DNA of 9,997 nucleotides from contig CAKPGR010000026.1 of the NCBI GenBank assembly GCA_934155005.1, forward strand, positions 1 through 9,997, in the 5' to 3' direction. The notes beneath the pieces were generated by a model. That model was not told where the DNA came from. It did not search any database and worked only from the letters and a program-made list of their open reading frames with translations. Shown piece after piece: positions 6,235 through 9,997 of the stretch. The stretch comes from an uncultured Bacilli bacterium (GTDB taxonomy: Bacteria > Bacillota_I > Bacilli_A > RF39 > UBA660). How positions within the stretch are numbered: the first letter of the stretch is position 1; the number at the start of each line of letters is the position of its first letter. The translations under genes and the position numbers were made by a program.

Positions 6235-6252
6235 AAAAAACCCTCTTTTTTT
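6225..6252 (+). promoter_or_regulatory. G-tract hairpin with U7: attenuator or terminator
   Basis: G9T (6225-6234) faces ACCCTCTTTT (6240 on) across an AAAAA loop. Four Watson-Crick pairs (T-A and three G-C) sit next to the loop. Below them are a G-U, another G-C and further G-U pairs. A T7 run occupies 6246-6252 and the ribosome binding site AAAGGAG follows at 6257-6263. The fold resembles an intrinsic terminator placed in the leader of the 6273 gene. It could equally end pilin transcription. Because G pairs with C or U, changes in the G count would retune the stem rather than destroy it. Confidence 0.55.
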
Positions 6253-6272
6253 GTGTAAAGGAGTAGATAAAA

Positions 6273-6983
6273 ATGAATAAGAAGATAATATTAGGAATAA
6301 TAATATGTGGAATAATATTTGGAAGTGTAGGAGTATATGCAGGAAGTAATTTTTATGCAAATGGAATATCAGTGAGTGTTCCAACTGGATCTAGTTTAGG
6401 AAGTGATGCAACCCTTCAAAATTCACTAGATGAATTATATAATATAGCTGATAAATATGATGAATTAAAAAAAGAAATTAGTTCATTGAAAAGTGATGTT
6501 ATAAATGAAATGTATCCTGTTGGAAGTATTTATTTTTCAACAGATATAACAAGTCCAAGTGATGTGGCCAAAAAATTAGGAGGAACATGGATTTCGTATG
6601 GAGCTTCTGATACATATTTAAGACTAGGTGGTAATGGAAGTGGAGGATCTAATAGTGTAAAACTTAGTGCCAATCAAATACCAACTCATACAACAGGAAA
6701 TCAAAGTGCTAACCATAGTCATACCTTTAGTGGCACAACTAGTGGTGCTTCAGTTGGTGTTGTTATGAAATACTATGCTGGTGATAGAGCTTATGGAATT
6801 GCAACAACATGGCCAGGAGCTAATAATGGAAATTATGGAGCAGTTGATCATACACATACTTTCTCTGGAACAACAAAAGCAAATAACACAAATCATACGC
6901 ATACATATACGAATAATAATCAACAAAATGTAAGTATAAATCCAAAATATGTTCAAGTATATGCTTTTAAACGTACAGCTTAA
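6273..6983 (+). CDS. Secreted/anchored protein with phage tail-fibre (collar)-like C-terminus
   Basis: The 236-residue product opens with a signal sequence or anchor (MNKKIILGIIICGIIFGSVGVYA, a possible cleavage after VYA at 23). A short mature segment (SNFYANGISVSVP) and a helical, probably trimeric coiled-coil stretch (about 47-76) follow. The rest (about 80-236) resembles phage tail-fibre/baseplate proteins: NEMYPVGSIYFST, LGGTW, a LRLGG turn, then Gly/Ser/Asn/Thr-rich sequence with three H-x-H motifs (HSH, HTH, HTH). The end is a compact VQVYAFKRTA. In T4 gp12-type fibres H-x-H histidines bind metal along the trimer axis, and the same is plausible here. A Sec signal is not expected in a phage fibre and no other phage genes are present, so a domesticated surface adhesin is my inference. 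AAAGGAG at 6257-6263 sets the start. It is preceded by the G9 repeat and ended by its own terminator. Confidence 0.75.
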   Translation: MNKKIILGIIICGIIFGSVGVYAGSNFYANGISVSVPTGSSLGSDATLQNSLDELYNIADKYDELKKEISSLKSDVINEMYPVGSIYFSTDITSPSDVAKKLGGTWISYGASDTYLRLGGNGSGGSNSVKLSANQIPTHTTGNQSANHSHTFSGTTSGASVGVVMKYYAGDRAYGIATTWPGANNGNYGAVDHTHTFSGTTKANNTNHTHTYTNNNQQNVSINPKYVQVYAFKRTA

Positions 6984-7011
6984 AAATAAGTTAAAATACT
7001 TATTTTTTTTT
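6983..7011 (+). terminator. Terminator after the tail-fibre-like gene
   Basis: AAATAAGT (6984-6991), loop TAAAAT and ACTTATTT (6998-7005) form an 8-bp stem that runs into a T tract to 7011. It separates this gene from yqfC. Confidence 0.85.
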
Positions 7012-7019
7012 GCAATTTG

Positions 7020-7027
7020 AATAAAAT
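7020..7027 (+). promoter_or_regulatory. Possible SigE-like -10 box before yqfC
   Basis: AATAAAAT matches six of eight positions of the SigE -10 (CATACAAT) and lies 15 bp before the yqfC ATG. The -35 side (TTATTTT at 7000-7006) overlaps the terminator T run and is a loose match. yqfC is a SigE target in Bacillus, which is the main reason to note it. Confidence 0.25.
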
Positions 7028-7042
7028 TATATAGGTGATTTA

Positions 7043-7282
7043 ATGGGAAGATTAGATGAACTTAGAAATTATATAATAGAATCTAATTTTAAGATGACTT
7101 TAATAGATAATAATATAGACATTTTAAATTACAATTCCATAGAACATTTTGATTCTAGTAAAGTTATAGTAAAATATGAAAAAGGAACTATTGTAATTAG
7201 TGGTAAAAACTTAGTTGTAAGCAAACTTTTAGATGATGAAATTTTAATTAATGGGTTAATTAACAATATAGAACTAAGGTGA
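7043..7282 (+). CDS. yqfC: Sporulation protein YqfC (YabP/YqfC family)
   Basis: This 79-residue soluble protein has the small beta-rich layout of the YabP/YqfC family: an N-terminal helix, then short strands such as KVIVKYEKGTIVISGKNLVV (about 40-59) and EILINGLINNIEL at the end. The family is restricted to endospore formers. In B. subtilis yqfC is made in the mother cell under SigE, and its biochemical role is not established. It is somewhat shorter than the roughly 90-residue Bacillus protein. The assignment rests mostly on the family pattern together with yqfD immediately downstream. The ATG has AGGTGA at 7033-7038. Its TGA stop (7280-7282) is part of the ribosome binding site of yqfD, so the two are translationally coupled. 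Confidence 0.85.
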   Translation: MGRLDELRNYIIESNFKMTLIDNNIDILNYNSIEHFDSSKVIVKYEKGTIVISGKNLVVSKLLDDEILINGLINNIELR

Positions 7283-7286
7283 TAGT

Positions 7287-8465
7287 TTGGAAAATAAATT
7301 TCTTGATAAATATAAAAATACGATTACTTTAAGAATTAAAGGAAAAAATATAGAAAGATTTATTAAAAGGTTAAATTCTTTTAATATTGATTTATTAGAA
7401 ATTAAATATTTAAAATATAATGAAACAAAGATTAAAATATATAAATATGATTTAGAAAAATTAATGGAAATAAAAACAATATACGAAATAGAGATAATCG
7501 ATTATAATGGAATAGATAAAATAAAAAGTAATATAAAGATAAATCGATACTTAATAATATCTTGTATTATTTCTTTAATTGTTTTAATTCTTTTATGTAA
7601 TACTATATTTGATGTAAAAGTTATTCACAATAATGAAGAAATAAGAAATATCATTTTAAAAGAATTAAATAATGAGGGTATATCAAAATATAAATTTAAA
7701 AAAAATTACAAAGATATTCAAAAAATAAAAATGAACATTTTAAATAAGTATAAAGATAAAATAGAGTGGTTAGAAATAATAGAAAGTGGAACTAAATATA
7801 TTGTCAGAGTTGAAGAGAGAATAATGACTCGTGATGAAGAAATATTAGAAAATCAAAATATAATTGCCAAAAAAGATGCCATAATATTATATATAGATGC
7901 TAAAAGTGGAGAAATCGTAAAGAATAAAAATGATTATGTAAAAAAAGGTGAAGTGATAATAAGTGGTGATATTAAACTAAATGAAGAAAGTAAAAAGCAA
8001 AAAACAGCTTTAGGAAATATATATGGTGAAGTGTGGTATAAAGTAACAGTTGAATATCCGCTTAATTATAAAGAAGAATACTTGACTGGAAAAAAGAAAA
8101 AAGTTTTAGCTTTGAAAATATTTAATAAATATTATGATTTAACGTTTCATAAATTTAAAAACAAAAAAACAAAAGCAAAAACGCTTTTAAAAAATAATGT
8201 TATACCTATAAGTTTAGAATATCAAGAACAACAAGAATTAAAAGTGATTGATGAAAAATTAAATTATGAAGAAGCAATAAATAAAGCTATTTTGTTAGCC
8301 AAAAAGAAAATAAATAAAAAATTAAAAGAAAAAGAACATATTATTGACACAAAAAAATTGAAAGTTGAGCAAAATAATAGTAAAATAGTATTAGAATTAT
8401 TTTTATCAGTTTGTGAGGATATAACTGACACAGAAAAAATAGTAATCGAAGAAAAGATAGAATAG
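7287..8465 (+). CDS. yqfD: Sporulation protein YqfD
   Basis: This 392-residue protein has the YqfD order. A cytoplasmic N-terminal domain (1-80) is followed by one membrane helix (about 88-106, ending in FDVKVIHNN). An outer part then carries an EWLEIIESGTKYIVRVEER block (about 161-179), an ANIIAKKDAIIL-type strand (here QNIIAKKDAIILYIDA) and a DYVKKGEVIISGDI lipoyl-like turn (about 216-230). The family occurs in spore formers and is mother-cell expressed in Bacillus; its exact task is unknown. Translation starts at TTG 7287, four bases after the AAGGTGA site that overlaps the yqfC stop. The next in-frame ATG is some 60 codons inside the conserved domain, so TTG is well supported. The very high Lys content follows from the AT-rich DNA. 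Confidence 0.93.
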   Translation: MENKFLDKYKNTITLRIKGKNIERFIKRLNSFNIDLLEIKYLKYNETKIKIYKYDLEKLMEIKTIYEIEIIDYNGIDKIKSNIKINRYLIISCIISLIVLILLCNTIFDVKVIHNNEEIRNIILKELNNEGISKYKFKKNYKDIQKIKMNILNKYKDKIEWLEIIESGTKYIVRVEERIMTRDEEILENQNIIAKKDAIILYIDAKSGEIVKNKNDYVKKGEVIISGDIKLNEESKKQKTALGNIYGEVWYKVTVEYPLNYKEEYLTGKKKKVLALKIFNKYYDLTFHKFKNKKTKAKTLLKNNVIPISLEYQEQQELKVIDEKLNYEEAINKAILLAKKKINKKLKEKEHIIDTKKLKVEQNNSKIVLELFLSVCEDITDTEKIVIEEKIE

Positions 8466-8474
8466 GTGAAATTA

Positions 8475-9086
8475 ATGTTTGATATAACAGTTAAGAATAT
8501 ACTTGCTAATATATGGCCGATGATACTTATAATTACAGTTATTTTGTCATCCTTAAGAATTGCTTATATTTTAAAATATCATGAAAAATTTAAAATATAT
8601 GAAGAAGTTTTGAAATTAGGTTTTGTTATATATGTAATAAGTTTGTTCTATGTTGTAACCTTTCAAGATGTTAGTTGGTCAACTTCTAATTTTGTTCCAT
8701 TTAAAGAAATATTTAGATATCAAATATTTTCAACAAGTTTCTTCAAAAATGTTATTGGCAATTTAATTATGTTTATGCCTTATGGCTTCTTTGTCTCTTA
8801 TTTTTTAAATTTAGATAAAAAAAGAGAAGTATTTTTTATGAGTTTAATTGTTTCTGTTACCATTGAAGTAACACAATTAGTAATTGGAAGAGTTTTTGAT
8901 GTAGATGATATTTTACTTAATGTTTGTGGTGGATTACTTGGATATTTTGTTTATCGTTTTTTGAATAATATAAAAGAAAAATTACCTAATGTTTTAAAAA
9001 ATCAAATTTTTTATAATATTATTGTTACAATAATTGTTATTATAATAGTTATGTATATATTTAGAGTTTTGGAGGTAGGTTTTTAA
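8475..9086 (+). CDS. VanZ-like family membrane protein
   Basis: The 203-residue product has about five membrane segments and the VanZ-like signature: NFVPFKEI, then GNLIMFMPYGFF, then the acidic/polar series E-V-T-Q-L-x(3)-R-V-F-D-V-D-D-I-x-L-N-x(2)-G-G-x-L-G. VanZ of the vanA cluster gives low-level teicoplanin resistance. Most chromosomal relatives have no proven role beyond the cell envelope, so no resistance claim is made. I place the start at ATG 8475, five bases after AGGTGA (8464-8469). The GTG at 8466 lies inside that ribosome binding site. The gene starts nine bases after yqfD and its stop overlaps the ybeY start by one base, so it is part of the operon. It sits where Bacillus has phoH and yqfF (pgpH). 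Confidence 0.88.
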   Translation: MFDITVKNILANIWPMILIITVILSSLRIAYILKYHEKFKIYEEVLKLGFVIYVISLFYVVTFQDVSWSTSNFVPFKEIFRYQIFSTSFFKNVIGNLIMFMPYGFFVSYFLNLDKKREVFFMSLIVSVTIEVTQLVIGRVFDVDDILLNVCGGLLGYFVYRFLNNIKEKLPNVLKNQIFYNIIVTIIVIIIVMYIFRVLEVGF

Positions 9087-9526
9087 TGTTTGAAATTTTT
9101 AATGAAACAAATGAAAAAATAGAAGAAATAGATGACATCAAAAAAGTTTTAGATAAAGCAATTGAAATGGAAAATGTAGGGGTAGTTGAATTTAATGTTA
9201 TTATAGTTGATAATGATTATATTCATAGATTAAATAAGGAATATAGAAAAATAGATAGACCAACTGATGTTATAACATTTGCATTAGAAGATAATCAAGA
9301 TATAAAATATGATAATTATAGACTATTAGGTGATATTTATATATCTGTTGATAAAGCTCATAGTCAAGCAGAAGAATATGGCCATAGTTTTAAAAGAGAA
9401 ATTTGCTTTTTAGCAGTCCATGGCTTTTTACATCTTTTAGGTTATGATCACATGGAAAAGAATGAAGAAAAAATAATGTTTGAGCATCAAGATATGATTT
9501 TAAATGAAGCAAATATTACGAAATAA
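9086..9526 (+). CDS. ybeY: Endoribonuclease YbeY (rRNA maturation factor)
   Basis: YbeY is a zinc-dependent single-strand endoribonuclease acting in 16S rRNA 3' maturation and ribosome quality control in the cytoplasm. The 146-residue length is typical. The signature H-G-x-L-H-L-x-G-Y-D-H appears at about residues 113-123 (HGFLHLLGYDH), supplying the three zinc-binding histidines. The upstream RxxDxPTDVITF block is present (KIDRPTDVITFAL), as is LGDIYIS. The ATG shares its A with the TAA of the VanZ-like gene, and a GGAGGT site lies upstream inside that gene. It stands next to dgkA as in many Bacillota. No residue expected for function appears to be missing. Confidence 0.97.
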   Translation: MFEIFNETNEKIEEIDDIKKVLDKAIEMENVGVVEFNVIIVDNDYIHRLNKEYRKIDRPTDVITFALEDNQDIKYDNYRLLGDIYISVDKAHSQAEEYGHSFKREICFLAVHGFLHLLGYDHMEKNEEKIMFEHQDMILNEANITK

Positions 9527-9902
9527 AGATAGCGGAACACAACTAGTCAGATATAAAAAAAGTTTTCTTCATTCTTTAGATGGTTTTAAATATGCCTTAT
9601 TTAATGAACATAATATGATTATTATTATTCCTTGTGCAGTATTAGTCGTAATAGCTGGTTTTGCTTTTAAGATATCTTCTATTGAATGGTTATTTGTTAT
9701 TTTAGTTATTGGATTAGTTATAGGGACAGAAATGATTAATACGGCAATAGAAGCAGTTGTTGATTTAAAGACATTAGAATATCATCCACTTGCTAAAATA
9801 GCAAAAGATACAGCTAGTAGTGCAACATTAGTATTTTGCATAATATCTTTCTTAGGAGCTTTAATTATATTTGTTCCGAAATTAATGTTTTTACTAAGAT
9901 AA
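9504..9902 (+). CDS. dgkA: Diacylglycerol kinase family protein, probably undecaprenol kinase
   Basis: In Gram-positive bacteria this small membrane kinase mainly phosphorylates undecaprenol, feeding lipid carrier for wall and surface-polymer synthesis. The 132-residue protein has an amphipathic N-terminus with SFLHSLDGFKYA (conserved in the family as F-x-A-x-x-G). Three membrane helices follow at about 38-55, 59-80 and 109-130. The catalytic block is E-M-I-N-T-A-I-E-A-V-V-D-L, then HPLAKIAKDTASSATLV. The metal-binding Glu and the AKD motif are present. It overlaps the end of ybeY by 23 bp and has no strong ribosome binding site, so it probably relies on coupled translation. In Bacillus cdd and era follow; here the G9 repeat begins 44 bp after the stop. 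Confidence 0.95.
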   Translation: MKQILRNKDSGTQLVRYKKSFLHSLDGFKYALFNEHNMIIIIPCAVLVVIAGFAFKISSIEWLFVILVIGLVIGTEMINTAIEAVVDLKTLEYHPLAKIAKDTASSATLVFCIISFLGALIIFVPKLMFLLR

Positions 9903-9903
9903 C

Positions 9904-9932
9904 TTGCAAATAAAAAATAGTTTTGTTAAAAT
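9904..9932 (+). promoter_or_regulatory. Promoter in front of repeat copy 2
   Basis: TTGCAA (9904-9909) and TAAAAT (9927-9932) are 17 bp apart, just after the dgkA stop. The predicted start near 9939 would place the whole repeat inside a transcript leader. The -10 region is part of the stretch that resembles the upstream flank of copy 1. Copy 1 itself has only a weak -35 candidate (TTTCAG at 6143-6148). Confidence 0.6.
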
Positions 9933-9946
9933 AAGTATGTAAAACA

Positions 9947-9997
9947 AAATAATAATATTGACTGAGAGATAAAAAAATTTCAAAGTCGGGGGGGGGT
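9947..9997 (+). repeat. 51-bp direct repeat with a G9 tract, copy 2 (cut by window end)
   Basis: This copy matches 6184-6234 base for base, and the window stops at its last T, so the true repeat may be longer. It follows dgkA and a promoter. A 7-bp inverted repeat (TTTTGTT 9921-9927, AACAAAA 9943-9949) spans its upstream edge. If it is organised like copy 1, a hairpin, a ribosome binding site and a surface-protein gene should follow. Confidence 0.9.

Noticed and set aside
6750..6956. Minus-strand open frame of 68 codons
   Set aside because: Antisense to the H-x-H part of the tail-fibre-like gene, with no start signals and an improbable Ile/Cys/Met-rich product.
8466..8474. GTG start for the VanZ-like protein
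   Set aside because: The GTG is inside the AGGTGA ribosome binding site. The ATG at 8475 is correctly spaced from it.
1..9997. Mycoplasma-type code with TGA as Trp
   Set aside because: The extreme A+T content made me check. Trp is TGG, no gene contains an in-frame TGA, and yqfC ends at a TGA that fits its operon spacing.

Overview
The window looks like chromosomal DNA of a very AT-rich, Gram-positive-type, endospore-forming member of the Bacillota. Three things point there. First, it carries yqfC and yqfD, which are sporulation genes, next to ybeY and dgkA, as in the Bacillus yqfC-yqfD-phoH-yqfF-ybeY-dgkA cluster. Second, it has a BclA-like collagen protein whose upstream box resembles a mother-cell sigma site. 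Third, ribosome binding sites are strongly G-rich (mostly AGGTGA, sometimes AGGAGG). Trp is TGG and I saw no in-frame TGA, so standard bacterial decoding is assumed. The species cannot be named from this; an uncultured gut lineage of Bacilli or Clostridia is my guess.

Layout. 1-519 is the 3' end of an unrecognised Cys-rich protein with its own terminator. 578-821 is a small gene broken by a frameshift. 810-989 (minus) may be a coding remnant. 1077-1265 is a minus-strand tRNA-Cys unit with promoter, CCA end and terminators. 1313-2311 (minus) is a collagen-like, probably spore-surface protein. 2388-3650 (minus) is an O-antigen ligase/polymerase-like membrane protein. It is divergent from a LytR-CpsA-Psr (LCP) glycopolymer transferase at 3764-5719, and the two may belong to one surface-polysaccharide pathway. 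5767-6168 is a lone pilin-like protein. 6273-6983 is a secreted or membrane-anchored protein with a phage tail-fibre/collar-like C-terminus. 7043-9902 is the compact set yqfC-yqfD-vanZ-like-ybeY-dgkA, with gaps of 4 and 9 nt, then overlaps of 1 and 23 nt.

The most unusual feature is a perfect 51-bp direct repeat at 6184-6234 and 9947-9997, each copy ending in nine Gs and a T. The first copy lies in the leader of the tail-fibre-like gene. There its G tract can fold with a following CCCTCTTTT stretch into a terminator-like hairpin just before the ribosome binding site. The second copy lies after dgkA, behind a good promoter, and runs into the window edge. I read it as a dispersed leader/attenuator element that may be phase-variable and may sit before several paralogous surface-protein genes. 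The alternative is a dispersed terminator repeat. Only sequence beyond this window can decide.
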